Positions 1 to 8,723 of a stretch of DNA of 64,000 bases are shown here, piece after piece; the stretch's first letter is position 1, and each line of letters opens with the position of its first letter. A program made the translations under genes and the position numbers. Under the pieces are notes generated by a model. The model was given only the letters and a program-made list of their open reading frames with translations, did not search any database and had not been told where the DNA came from. The DNA is taken from contig NZ_CP040755.1 of NCBI RefSeq assembly GCF_024585285.1, positions 434,001-498,000 of the forward strand. The letters are read 5' to 3'. Origin of the DNA: Colwellia sp. M166. GTDB lineage: Bacteria; Pseudomonadota; Gammaproteobacteria; Enterobacterales; Alteromonadaceae.

Positions 1-207
1 CTTGAAGGCACGATAGGTAATTTTGTTCGAGGCGCAGAAGCCGATTTTGTTTTACTTGATTATCATGCTACGCCCTTGATGGCCAGACGCATGCAGCACT
101 GTACAACGTTATCAGAAAAATTATTTATTTTAAGTATGCTAGGTGATGAGCGTCATGTAAAAGCGACGCATATTATGGGTGAAAGAGTCACTGGTGAAGC
201 AAAATGA
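1..207 (+). CDS. guaD: guanine deaminase, C-terminal fragment (cut by window start)
   Basis: Only the last 68 codons are in the window, ending at TGA 205-207. The fragment reads as the end of an amidohydrolase of the guanine deaminase type: an ADFVLLD stretch, then ATPLMARRM, then LFILSMLGDERHV close to the C-terminus, all typical of GuaD. The enzyme converts guanine to xanthine and ammonia in the cytoplasm. The neighbour downstream is urate hydroxylase, which fits a purine breakdown cluster (guanine to xanthine to urate to 5-hydroxyisourate) continuing to the left. The family call rests on remembered motif similarity; catalytic residues are outside the window. Confidence 0.75.
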   Translation, partial: LEGTIGNFVRGAEADFVLLDYHATPLMARRMQHCTTLSEKLFILSMLGDERHVKATHIMGERVTGEAK

Positions 208-323
208 ATAGCCAGCATTTCTAAACTCACTGGGTAATCAAAGGTAGTGCGATTAGTTAATATTGAACCCAATAACACGAAAAAACATAATAAAAATAAT
301 GATTTTTTATACTAAGGGAAATT

Positions 324-1520
324 ATGGATCCGTATCTTAATGAATGGCTAAATTTGGTAATTCGCTTTGCTCACCTTATTACGGGTATTGCATGGATAGG
401 AGCATCTTTCTATTTTGTTTGGTTAGATAATCATTTACAAACGCCACCACAAGAAAAAGCCGAAAAGGGGATTGGTGGCGATCTTTGGGCGATTCACGGG
501 GGCGGCTTTTATGAAGTGGCAAAATATAAGCTTGCACCACCGAAAATACCTAGCACTTTACACTGGTTTAAGTGGGAAGCTTATACAACGTGGATCACCG
601 GATTTTTATTATTATCGTTAATGTTTTATCTTGGCGCTGAAACTTATCTGATTGATAAGCGTGTTGCTGATTTAACCCAATTACAAGCTGTTTTATTGGG
701 CATTGGTTCAATCGTTATTGGTGTGGGTATATATGAAGTATTAGTGCGCACTAAACTGAGAAGTCATGGCATTATTTTAGGCATTATTTTACTGCTAGTT
801 GGTACGGCGTTATCTTATGGTTTAACGCAAATATTCAGCGCGCGTGGCGCTTACATGCATATGGGCGCGATTATTGGCACCATAATGGCTGGTAATGTTT
901 TTTTTGGTATTATGCCATCACAACGAGCTTTAGTTAAAGCTGTTGAAGCGGGTACTGCCCCAGATCCTGCCTATGGTTTAAACGCGAAAGTACGCTCAAC
1001 GCATAACACTTATACTACCTTGCCTATTTTGTTTATTATGATTTCAAATCATTATCCAATGACCTTTAATCATAGTGCTAATTGGTTGGTGTTAATGGCG
1101 ATTGTTTTAATTACTGCTGCCGTCCGACAATACTTTGTCTTACGTCACTTTGGTAAACAAAAACCGTTAATATTAGTGGCCTCTGTGTTAGCCACCATAG
1201 TGTTGGCCTGTGCTATTGCGCCACGCTCGATTGACTTAACGACAGAACAGCAACAGCAAGTGGTCACAGATAAACAGGTGAGCCAAATTATTGAACAACG
1301 TTGCAACTCTTGCCACTCAGAAAAGCCTAGCGATGCTGTTTTCACCATAGCACCGACAGGGCTTGTTTTTTCAAATATAGCGACGATAAAGCAATGGGCT
1401 CCACGCATTAAAGCACGAGTAATTGACGCTAAAGATATGCCTTTCATGAATAAAACCGGCATGACGTCACAAGAGCGTGGCCAATTAGCTCGCTGGTTAG
1501 CGAAAGTAGATCAAAAATAG
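324..1520 (+). CDS. puuD: urate hydroxylase PuuD, membrane protein with C-terminal cytochrome c domain
   Basis: This 398-residue protein has the N-terminal pattern of the PuuD (DUF989) family: a membrane helix with FAHLITGIAWIGASFYF, a conserved WAIHGGGFYEV segment, and further hydrophobic helices up to about residue 300. The last quarter is a c-type cytochrome domain with one haem motif, C327-N-S-C330-H331, and a later methionine in KDMPFMN as possible axial ligand. Known family members oxidise urate to 5-hydroxyisourate and pass electrons to the respiratory chain instead of oxygen. It follows guaD and precedes a TetR regulator, which supports purine catabolism. ATG at 324 follows AAGGGAA. 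Length is normal for the family. Confidence 0.9.
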   Translation: MDPYLNEWLNLVIRFAHLITGIAWIGASFYFVWLDNHLQTPPQEKAEKGIGGDLWAIHGGGFYEVAKYKLAPPKIPSTLHWFKWEAYTTWITGFLLLSLMFYLGAETYLIDKRVADLTQLQAVLLGIGSIVIGVGIYEVLVRTKLRSHGIILGIILLLVGTALSYGLTQIFSARGAYMHMGAIIGTIMAGNVFFGIMPSQRALVKAVEAGTAPDPAYGLNAKVRSTHNTYTTLPILFIMISNHYPMTFNHSANWLVLMAIVLITAAVRQYFVLRHFGKQKPLILVASVLATIVLACAIAPRSIDLTTEQQQQVVTDKQVSQIIEQRCNSCHSEKPSDAVFTIAPTGLVFSNIATIKQWAPRIKARVIDAKDMPFMNKTGMTSQERGQLARWLAKVDQK

Positions 1521-1653
1521 TTAAGTTAAATGTCGTTTACTTAGCGTCGATGGTTGAAAATATGACTATTTTGCTATTTAATAATCTATTTAATTAAAGG
1601 TATTTGAATTTTTATTCTAATTTCTTGATTTTTATCTTTTAATCGGAGTTTTT

Positions 1654-2280
1654 GTGGCGAAAGAAAAAGTATCTGAAGGGAGTATTCGACAAAAGAATAA
1701 AGCAATTATCTTCAATGCGGCAAAGAAAGAGTTTGTTACTTATGGCTTCAAAGGTGCGTCAATTAAACGTATTGCTGAACGGGCCAATATTGCTCGCGCT
1801 AATATTCATTATTATTTTAAAGATAAAACAGACTTGTATCAGCAATTACTCAGTAGCATCATTGCGGTATGGAATGATGATTATGATACGCTAACCGCTG
1901 ATAAAGAACCTAAACAAGTACTTAGCGACTATATTAGGGCAAAAGTGATGCATGCTAAAGACGATCCTGATGCTTCCAGAATATTTGCCAGCGAGTTGAT
2001 TCATGGTGCCCCCGTATTAAATGAATATCTACACAGTGATTTTAAAATTTGGTTGCAAAGTAAAGTTAATGTTATCGAAACTTGGATAAAGCAAGGTTTG
2101 ATAGACGATGTTAACCCTCATCATTTACTATTTTTAATCTGGAGCTCAACGCAGCATTATGCTGACTTTAACGTACAAGTTGTCGCTGCATTGGATAAAG
2201 AGGCAATGAGTGATGATGATTTCGACGCTGTGGTGAGTTCACTGACAAAAATTATTCTCAAAGGTTGTGGTATTCAATAA
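1654..2280 (+). CDS. TetR-family regulator, RutR-like
   Basis: A 208-residue one-component repressor. The N-terminus holds a TetR helix-turn-helix (GFKGASIKRIAERANIARAN, then HYYFKDKTDLY, roughly residues 30-65). The C-terminal ligand domain has the FLIWSSTQHYADF signature shared with RutR and with the second TetR in this window (49192-49824). RutR binds pyrimidine bases; position beside guaD and puuD suggests this paralogue responds to a purine breakdown intermediate, which is inference. Translation starts at GTG 1654 after AATCGGAG. No TTGACCA-type palindrome was found near it, so its target may be a different palindrome (see 8475-8490 and 29866-29881). Confidence 0.8.
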   Translation: MAKEKVSEGSIRQKNKAIIFNAAKKEFVTYGFKGASIKRIAERANIARANIHYYFKDKTDLYQQLLSSIIAVWNDDYDTLTADKEPKQVLSDYIRAKVMHAKDDPDASRIFASELIHGAPVLNEYLHSDFKIWLQSKVNVIETWIKQGLIDDVNPHHLLFLIWSSTQHYADFNVQVVAALDKEAMSDDDFDAVVSSLTKIILKGCGIQ

Positions 2281-2363
2281 TTTTTATCTAGTCGCGTTGA
2301 GTAAAAATTTTATTAAACTATGACTAATCCTTTAAATTAATATTCAATGTTGGAAATTTTTAG

Positions 2364-2633
2364 ATGAATACAAAGCAATTTAATGCTTGGAAAGCGCTAC
2401 GAGAAAAAGGTAAATATCGTTTCTTTCTCGTCAATGGTATTTTGTCGTATGGCTTACCTATGCTAATTATTATGGCATTTATCAGTAAGCCATTTTCAGC
2501 GGGCTTTACGCTAACCGCCGCTATCATTCATGTTATTACTTGGTTGTTAGCAGGGTTACTGTTTGGCGTGTCAATGTGGTATTTATGTGAATATCGATAC
2601 AAAAAAGCACTTTCCCGTCGCACACGTGCTTAA
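2364..2633 (+). CDS. small two-helix membrane protein, unknown
   Basis: An 89-residue protein I do not recognise. A basic N-terminus (WKALREKGKYRFF) is followed by two hydrophobic stretches, about residues 22-42 and 50-75, and a basic tail ending SRRTRA, as expected for an inner-membrane hairpin with both ends in the cytoplasm. It lies 83 bp after the TetR gene on the same strand and 45 bp before another small gene, so the three may share a transcript. Codon use resembles the neighbours, and an ORF this long with a clean two-helix pattern is unlikely to be chance. Confidence 0.6.
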   Translation: MNTKQFNAWKALREKGKYRFFLVNGILSYGLPMLIIMAFISKPFSAGFTLTAAIIHVITWLLAGLLFGVSMWYLCEYRYKKALSRRTRA

Positions 2634-2678
2634 GAGCTTTTGCTTAGCGATTGATTATGCTGTTTTATTTTAGGATAT

Positions 2679-2990
2679 ATGATGAGTTTTTTTTACGGTT
2701 TTGGCAAAAAATCATGGGCTGAACTAGCGCTTATATTAACGCAATATGGTTATGATGCGCGGCGTATGAAAAGCATTTTTGTTAAGTCTGGCGACTCATA
2801 CACCTTAAACACTTCGATGAATAATATTTCAACATGCCCGGACGAACAATTTGCCATAGCTTGTGTGCTAGCCGCATTAGGTAATGCAGCATTGGCAACA
2901 GAGTTATGTACTTGTCCTGAGAGATTTGTAGAACCTGGTTTTAGCGAACAAAATTCAATGATGTTAAATGCTTCTTTGCGTAAGAAATAG
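2679..2990 (+). CDS. hypothetical protein, soluble
   Basis: A 103-residue protein without signal peptide or membrane segment. It begins with two adjacent ATG codons behind AGGATAT. The middle is rich in alanine and leucine (FAIACVLAALGNAALATELC, about residues 65-84) and it contains four cysteines, two of them in ELCTCPE. I cannot assign a family. It sits in line with the two-helix protein upstream and may be co-transcribed with it. Confidence 0.5.
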   Translation: MMSFFYGFGKKSWAELALILTQYGYDARRMKSIFVKSGDSYTLNTSMNNISTCPDEQFAIACVLAALGNAALATELCTCPERFVEPGFSEQNSMMLNASLRKK

Positions 2991-3207
2991 AGTAAGTAAT
3001 TGAATTTTTATGAGTTCTCTATTTTTTATCGCATTTTAGTCACATTATAAAGGCAAGTTAATATCTACCTAATACCAAAATACTGGTCTATCAATCGTAC
3101 TTAGCCCTTAAGCTATTAATGTTGGGGATTTATTCTTTCATTGCTTAATAGTACAGCTTTAATAGAGCAGTTAATAATTTACATAAAGCAGACATTAAGG
3201 AAAAAAT

Positions 3208-3414
3208 ATGACAGGAAGTGAGTTGATTGTTCAAGGCGGACAATTCTTTGTTGGGGTCGGAACGCTGGCTTTACTTAATGCAGGTTTAGCGCAAAGTAAA
3301 AATCGCAGAGGCTTGCTGTGGTTTGTATTGTCTCTGTTTATGGGACCTATAGCGACTTTGCTTTTAGTTTTATTGGCAAAGCAACCTGAATTTGTTGAGC
3401 ATAATGACCTTTAA
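3208..3414 (+). CDS. small membrane protein, unknown
   Basis: A 68-residue protein with two hydrophobic segments (about residues 8-27 and 36-58) separated by a basic turn, AQSKNRR, and an acidic tail. ATG 3208 is preceded by AAGGAAAAAAT, a reasonable ribosome binding site. The GLLWFVLSLFMGPIATLLLVLL pattern resembles many small proteobacterial membrane proteins, but I recognise no named family. It stands alone, about 215 bp after the preceding gene and 175 bp before the next. Confidence 0.5.
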   Translation: MTGSELIVQGGQFFVGVGTLALLNAGLAQSKNRRGLLWFVLSLFMGPIATLLLVLLAKQPEFVEHNDL

Positions 3415-3588
3415 GGCGTTAAATTATAGAATATGCTTGGCTATTACATTAGCTCATCTGAGCAACGCTCATTCGTGAGAGCAAATGTGTTAAAGGCCGT
3501 GCATCATTACCTTATTCGGTCAAGAGTGAGTGTATATGTTGTTAGGTTTACTGCTCATGATGATTTAAATTAGTAGGTAAACCTGAGT

Positions 3589-4188
3589 ATGCAAACACGA
3601 TTATTACAGGGGCAACACTTATCCCTTAATGAACAAATTGAATTGTTATCAGAGTTTGTGATGACAATAGATCATATTCCTCAAATATTAAATGAGATCA
3701 GTAAGCTACCTGATGCATGGCTTGGAGCAGGTGTTATATTTCAAAATGTCTGGAATGTGATGCATGGCTTTGCGCTAAATACTTATATAAAAGATATTGA
3801 TATTTTGTATTGGGATGATCAAAATTTAACTTGGCAAGCTGAAAACCACTACATAACGGCGCTTAATAAAACCTTTACAACGACTAAAATTCCATTTGAT
3901 GTCAAGAATATAGCTAGAATACACTTATGGTATGAAAAGCGTTTTGGCATCCCTAAAGCTGAATACTTTAGTGTTCAGGAGTCGGTATCCACATGGCCAG
4001 TGATTGGTGCTTGTATGGCGATGAGAATTAAAAATGGCCGATTAGAATTTATTGCACCTTATGGCTTTCAAGATATGTTTTCGCTACGGGTTAGGCCAAA
4101 TAAAGTCCTGGTAAATCGAGTGATTTATGAAAAAAAATCGATGGACTGGCAAGCAAAATGGCCAATGTTATCCATTGAGTCTTGGTGA
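3589..4188 (+). CDS. nucleotidyltransferase-family protein (DUF925 type)
   Basis: A 199-residue cytoplasmic protein. The segment DAWLGAGVIFQNVWNVMHGF followed about 10 residues later by IKDIDILYWD has the pattern of the DUF925/Nucleotidyltransf_6 group, where the D-x-D would be the metal-binding acidic pair. Downstream it keeps YFSVQESVSTWPVIGACMAMR and IAPYGFQDMFSLRVRPN, both characteristic of the same group. The substrate is unknown. It is a single gene with no obvious partner; the region just downstream holds a degraded gene. Confidence 0.7.
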   Translation: MQTRLLQGQHLSLNEQIELLSEFVMTIDHIPQILNEISKLPDAWLGAGVIFQNVWNVMHGFALNTYIKDIDILYWDDQNLTWQAENHYITALNKTFTTTKIPFDVKNIARIHLWYEKRFGIPKAEYFSVQESVSTWPVIGACMAMRIKNGRLEFIAPYGFQDMFSLRVRPNKVLVNRVIYEKKSMDWQAKWPMLSIESW

Positions 4189-4296
4189 TTTTATAACTTA
4201 AATCATGGCATGACTTTACCTTTGATAAGTCGACTAACCATTTTTTAGTCTACTTATTTGTCTTGTTGAGAACCGAAACGGACTAAGGTTCGTCTG

Positions 4297-4695
4297 ATGA
4301 AAAAACAATTATTTTTCATGTTGCTCGTCGGTGCTGTTTTATGACAATGACCATCCATTGCCAATGCGATATCCCTAAAGCAAGCAATTGAAAGTCGCAC
4401 AAGCAATGTACAAGTTAAAGGTTCGGGTAGGGTTATTCGCCTATTAATAGATGATAATTAAGGTTCACGTCACCAGAAGTTCATTCTTAGACTCGCCTCA
4501 AACAACACTATTTTAATCGCTTATCATATTGATTTAGCATCAAAAATTAATTCAATTTCAACCGGCGATATTATTGAGTTTTATGGTGAGTATGAATGGA
4601 ATAATAAAGGTGGTGTAGTGCATTGGACTCACCATGATCCTCAAGGTCGTCATATTGGAGGCTAGTTAAAGCATAATGGCCAGTTTTATCAATAA
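4297..4695 (+). pseudogene. DUF3465-family exported protein, broken by four in-frame stops
   Basis: One continuous frame from ATG 4297 to TAA 4693-4695 can be read through four internal stops: TGA 4342, TGA 4348, TAA 4459 and TAG 4663. The translation between stops looks like a DUF3465 protein: a signal-like start MKKQLFFMLLVGAVL, then NVQVKGSGRVIRL, RHQKFILRLASNNTILIA, HIDLASKI, IEFYGEYEWNNKGG and VVHWTHHDPQGRHIGG, then LKHNGQFYQ. The TAG falls where the family usually has tryptophan (GGWLKHNG). No indel is needed to align it, so the damage is point mutation only. Three different stop codons are involved, which makes recoding very unlikely. Confidence 0.8.
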
Positions 4696-5183
4696 TATTA
4701 GCTGGCTGCACTTGTGTTGATTTTATCCGACAGTTTATAACAAATCATGTTATTCAACGCTATATTCAACCTCGTAATACTAAGTATTTATCTTCGATAT
4801 ACCCGAACCATCACCACAATAATCTCAACGTTTTATTGTCGAAACAAAATCGCCAGTGATCGCTGTTAATTTATAGCCATGGCTTCTTTCAGCTGTGACG
4901 AGAGAAATTTGTGCAAAGATAGATAACATTTAATCGCATTTTTAACTTTTGTTTTTCAGTTTTTGATAGGCACTATTATCTTTTTTGCATTCGAAATTAC
5001 GAGTGAACAAAAAAAAGCACTATAAAAATTTAATTTTCAGTTATATATTAACCCTAGGTTATAAATAGCGAGTTATTTCTAATGTCATCATTAGCTTATC
5101 TTTAACTTAAACTGTTTACGCCAACGATTGCTACCCGCTTTTGCGGGGGCTGCCATTAAGTTACTACTGAGAAGAGAAGTCGG
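4696..5183. other. intergenic stretch before metY
   Basis: About 490 bp with no convincing gene. A 41-codon frame from ATG 4747 has no ribosome binding site and an unremarkable composition. The only structure noticed is a short hairpin, CCCGC at 5134-5138 with GCGGG at 5143-5147, about 40 bp before the metY start. It may be part of the metY leader or the remains of a terminator. I could not find a SAM riboswitch or a MetJ box. Confidence 0.4.
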
Positions 5184-6455
5184 ATGAAACTAGAATCAAT
5201 TGCTTTACATGAAGGTTACAAGTCGGAAGAGACCACTAAATCTGCCGCAGTGCCAATTTATCAAACAACATCCTATACCTTTGATAATACTCAGCATGGT
5301 GCTGATTTATTTGATCTTAAAGTCCCAGGTAATATTTATACCCGTATTATGAACCCTACCACTGATGTATTGGAAAAGCGGTTAGCAGCGATGGAAGGGG
5401 GCATTGGCGCGTTATGTGTCGCTTCCGGTATGGCGGCGATCACGTATGCTATTCAATGCCTCTGTGAAGTGGGAGATAATATTGTGAGTACCAGTGAATT
5501 ATATGGAGGCACTTATAATTTGTTTGCTCACACGTTACCAAGGCAAGGTGTTGAAGCCCGAATGGTCTCGTATGATGATTATCAAGGTTTTGAGCAAGCG
5601 ATTGATGATAAAACGAAAGCAGTTTTTTGTGAGTCTATTGGTAATCCCGCGGGTAATGTTGTTGATATTGCGCGCTTAGCAGAGATTGCTCATAAACATG
5701 GTGTACCGTTAATTGTTGATAATACCGTTGCAACGCCTTATTTATGCCGACCATTTGAATTAGGCGCTGATATTGTTGTGCATTCGTTGACCAAATATAT
5801 TGGAGGTCATGGTACGTCGATTGGTGGGGTGATTATCGATTCTGGAAAATTTGATTGGATAGCTAATAAAGCACGTTTTGCTGTTTTAAATGAACCAGAC
5901 CCTTCATACCATAATGTAATTTATACACAAGCTTTAGGTGCCGCAGCTTATATAGGCCGCTGTCGTGTTGTACCCTTGCGTAATACCGGTGCAGCATTAT
6001 CGCCAATGAATGCTTTTCAAATTCTACAAGGTCTTGAAACACTAGGCTTACGTATGGACCGCCATTGCGAAAATGCAGAAAAGCTTGCCACCTATCTGCA
6101 ACAACATGAAAAAGTAAAATGGGTAAACTATGCCGCTTTACCTGACAGTCCTTATTTTAACAATTGTAAAAAAATAACCAGCGGTAAAGCCTCTGGCATT
6201 ATTAGTTTCGGTGTTGATGGTGGCATTGAAGCTTGTGCAAAGTTTATAGATGCACTGGAGATGATTTTACGCTTAGTGAATATAGGCGATGCTAAATCAT
6301 TAGCCTGTCACCCAGCATCGACCACACATCGACAATTGAATGCTAAAGAATTGGCTTCTGCTGGGGTTAGCGCTGATTTGATCAGAATATCGGTAGGTAT
6401 CGAACATATCGACGATATTATTGCGGATGTTAGCCAAGCTCTAGATAAAGCATAA
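5184..6455 (+). CDS. metY: O-acetylhomoserine sulfhydrylase (PLP enzyme)
   Basis: A 423-residue Cys/Met-metabolism PLP enzyme. It opens with the family pattern TKSAAVPIYQTTSYTFD, has YTRIMNPTTDVLEKRLAAMEGG, and the cofactor lysine K204 in HSLTKYIGGHGTSIGG. The length (about 420 rather than 380-400) and the GGHGTSIGGVIIDSG insert point to the O-acetylhomoserine aminocarboxypropyltransferase group (MetY) rather than MetB or MetC. It makes homocysteine from O-acetylhomoserine and sulfide in the cytoplasm. A separate MetC-like lyase is at 45210-46403. ATG 5184 follows GAGAAGAGAAG. The gene is monocistronic, and the next gene converges on it. Confidence 0.88.
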   Translation: MKLESIALHEGYKSEETTKSAAVPIYQTTSYTFDNTQHGADLFDLKVPGNIYTRIMNPTTDVLEKRLAAMEGGIGALCVASGMAAITYAIQCLCEVGDNIVSTSELYGGTYNLFAHTLPRQGVEARMVSYDDYQGFEQAIDDKTKAVFCESIGNPAGNVVDIARLAEIAHKHGVPLIVDNTVATPYLCRPFELGADIVVHSLTKYIGGHGTSIGGVIIDSGKFDWIANKARFAVLNEPDPSYHNVIYTQALGAAAYIGRCRVVPLRNTGAALSPMNAFQILQGLETLGLRMDRHCENAEKLATYLQQHEKVKWVNYAALPDSPYFNNCKKITSGKASGIISFGVDGGIEACAKFIDALEMILRLVNIGDAKSLACHPASTTHRQLNAKELASAGVSADLIRISVGIEHIDDIIADVSQALDKA

Positions 6456-6669
6456 AATATGACAAGTAAATTTTGACTTCAGTTATTTTAAGAACAGGGG
6501 ATTAATTAAAGCTTACCTAAAAATACCCTTAGCAGGTTTGAAAACTATGCGTGTTAAATAAGTTAGAAGGGAGGTTTTGATATTAACGATGTTTTATCAA
6601 ATTAATAAAATGAAGGTTTTCATAAATAACTTAGTTAAGGTTTATTCAACTGCTCTGCTTGTCATGACC

Positions 6670-6696
6670 AGGTCACTAAATATTTTTTAGTGACCT
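6670..6696. terminator. hairpin between convergent metY and sulP-type genes
   Basis: An 11-bp perfect inverted repeat, AGGTCACTAAA at 6670-6680 and TTTAGTGACCT at 6686-6696, with a 5-base loop. It lies between two convergent genes, the usual place for a bidirectional terminator, but neither side has a long U tract outside the stem, so its efficiency is uncertain. Confidence 0.5.
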
Positions 6697-6739
6697 TCGT
6701 ATTGGGCATAATCCGGATTAAATTTATCTGGTTATCATT

Positions 6740-8350
6740 TTATTTTACTAAGGTTTGTTTTAAGTAATTTAGCGCTGCAATTCTGGTTGCAAAAACGTGT
6801 TCACTTGATATTTTGTTAAATAAATTAAGTTTATTAAAGTCATCACGTACACGTTTACAAATACAGGATAAGAGAACTTTTTTTCCTTGGTTTTGATAGT
6901 TCATGATAATTTCTTCAATGACGATGGTACTGGTAATACCCACAAAACGAGCATCAGTTAAATCTATCAACAGGGTTTTGTTTTCATCGACCTTTGAGAC
7001 ACTTTGCTTTAAACCTCGCGCTACTCCAAATCCGATAGGCCCTGAAATACTCAGTAACAGTACTTTGTCATCCAACGTTGTTAGTAAGTCTCTTTCTATG
7101 CTTGATAAATGTTGCTCATCTTGGGCGGTAAACCATTTAATATTGTCTAATTGAATTTCTGATAGGCGTCGTATTGTGACTAAATTAGCGACAAAAGTAC
7201 CGACTAATACAGCGGTAATTAAATCAAACACAATCGCCATCACCATTGTTGTGAGCATTAAGCTGACACTAAATAGTGGGATTTGATGTACGCGTTTAAG
7301 AAAATTCCAGTCAATAATATTAAGTCCTACATGGGTTAGTATTGCGGCTAGCACAGCAACAGGGATATAGGCAGTATATTCGCCTGCCCATAAAACAATG
7401 GCGAGAATAAAAAGGGCATGCAAAATACCCGATAAAGGTGTTGTGCCCCCGGCCCGTAAATTGGTCACAGTACGCATGGTTGCACCACCACCCGGTAAAG
7501 CGCCAAATAAGCCCGCGATGATATTTCCTATACCTTGACCAACAAGCTCTTGATCAGAATCGTGTAAATCATTGCTAATACTATCTACCGTAAGTGAGGT
7601 CATCAGGGAATCTAATGTACTTAATGTGGCAATAAGTAAAGCTGATTGAATTATTTCTCCGGCTAAGTTGTTATCCCATGTTGGAAGCGTGAAAGAGGGC
7701 AGTTCGTTCGAAATAGCTCCAACAACAGGCATCTCAGCGCCAGAAAATAGATAAAAGAAGGTTGCACCTAGCACAACAATAATACTGGCAGGTACTATTC
7801 GGCTATATTTTTGTGGCCATAAAAATAGCACCAGTAAACAGGCTAGCCCAACGAATGTGTTTGCTGTGTTCATTACGCTAAACGATAAGGATAAATCGGC
7901 CAATGTCGCGCCAAACAATGGCTCAATTTGAGATAAAATGATCAGCACGCCAATGCCGGAGGTAAAGCCCGATATCACAGGGTATGATATTAACGTAAAA
8001 TATTTACCTAGCTTAAAAAAACCAAACAGCATTTGAAACACCCCCGCTAGGCTAACAACGGTAAAGGCGAGTGCTACGCCATGCTCAGGTGTTTGTGAAA
8101 CAAAGCTGGTTAATATTGCCACCATGGCGATAGTTAAGCCGGTGTTAGGACCTGATATTTGTTGATTCGTACCACCGAATATCGAGGCAAATAAGCCGGT
8201 TATAATCGCACAATATATACCGGCGCTAGCACCAGCACCTGAAGTTACACCGAAAGCTAAAGCAAAAGGCAGAGCAACAATAGTGGATGTTAGGGCACCA
8301 AAAATGTCGCCCTTAATGGTTTGTTGATTAAAATGTGATAAGGAAAGCAT
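6740..8350 (-). CDS. SulP-family anion transporter with STAS domain
   Basis: A 536-residue inner-membrane carrier. Residues 1 to about 400 form a run of hydrophobic helices with the SulP signatures LPFALAFGVTSGAGASAGIY and GGTNQQISGPNTGLTIAMV, plus a later GGGATMRTVTNLRAGGTTPLSG. The C-terminus, about 430-530, is a STAS domain with VLLLSISGPIGFGVARGL and TLLIDLTDARFVGI. Members carry sulfate, bicarbonate or dicarboxylates; the sequence alone does not decide, and there is no carbonic anhydrase gene alongside. It converges with metY, so a sulfate role is possible but unproven. Confidence 0.85.
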   Translation of the reverse strand: MLSLSHFNQQTIKGDIFGALTSTIVALPFALAFGVTSGAGASAGIYCAIITGLFASIFGGTNQQISGPNTGLTIAMVAILTSFVSQTPEHGVALAFTVVSLAGVFQMLFGFFKLGKYFTLISYPVISGFTSGIGVLIILSQIEPLFGATLADLSLSFSVMNTANTFVGLACLLVLFLWPQKYSRIVPASIIVVLGATFFYLFSGAEMPVVGAISNELPSFTLPTWDNNLAGEIIQSALLIATLSTLDSLMTSLTVDSISNDLHDSDQELVGQGIGNIIAGLFGALPGGGATMRTVTNLRAGGTTPLSGILHALFILAIVLWAGEYTAYIPVAVLAAILTHVGLNIIDWNFLKRVHQIPLFSVSLMLTTMVMAIVFDLITAVLVGTFVANLVTIRRLSEIQLDNIKWFTAQDEQHLSSIERDLLTTLDDKVLLLSISGPIGFGVARGLKQSVSKVDENKTLLIDLTDARFVGITSTIVIEEIIMNYQNQGKKVLLSCICKRVRDDFNKLNLFNKISSEHVFATRIAALNYLKQTLVK

Positions 8351-8684
8351 AACGACCTAAGTGAAACCTGATTAAGGGCATTTTTTATGTAAATGCCAAA
8401 AGAAAATTACTAGCATGTCTACGGTATAGCAGGCTACAGAACTAAGGTGTAATTATATAATAAAAACTAATTACTTGACACTTTTGTCAGGTTTTCTGTG
8501 TTTAGTATAAGTATATGAGCAAGTAAAAACTTAAAAAACGAACAAAAAATAAAGCAGATGCAATTAAATGAATGAATAAAGTGCATGATAATATTTATAC
8601 ATTTATAGTGCTAAACTAGTAAATTGTTAAATACAAAAATAACATAAATTAATATTATTTATCAACAACAAGAGAGCTGCCGTA
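8351..8684. other. divergent intergenic region of the SulP and purine permease genes
   Basis: About 330 bp of very AT-rich sequence between two divergently transcribed transporter genes. It must hold both promoters. The only clear element is the palindrome at 8475-8490, listed separately. No gene or RNA family was recognised. Confidence 0.5.
8475..8490. promoter_or_regulatory. 16-bp palindrome TTGACA-N4-TGTCAG, candidate operator
   Basis: TTGACACTTTTGTCAG is a near-perfect inverted repeat about 230 bp before the purine permease start. A copy with the same arms (TTGACACATTTGTCAG) lies at 29866-29881. The 16-bp size and the outer TTGAC/GTCA bases match the RutR operator layout, but the inner bases differ, so it could serve a RutR paralogue such as the regulator at 1654-2280. 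TTGACA could also be a -35 box, though I see no -10 hexamer at 16-18 bp. Confidence 0.45.
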
Positions 8685-8723
8685 ATGGATGAAAAAGCGA
8701 GCAAAAATCAAGGTGAAAACATC

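Noticed and set aside
1145..1462. 105-codon frame antisense to puuD
   Set aside because: Covers the cytochrome c domain of a clear gene and resembles no protein family.
4747..4872. 41-codon frame in the gap before metY
   Set aside because: No ribosome binding site and no recognisable features; likely chance in AT-rich sequence.
5101..5183. Possible SAM riboswitch or MetJ site before metY
   Set aside because: No conserved SAM-riboswitch landmarks and no tandem AGACGTCT-like boxes could be found.
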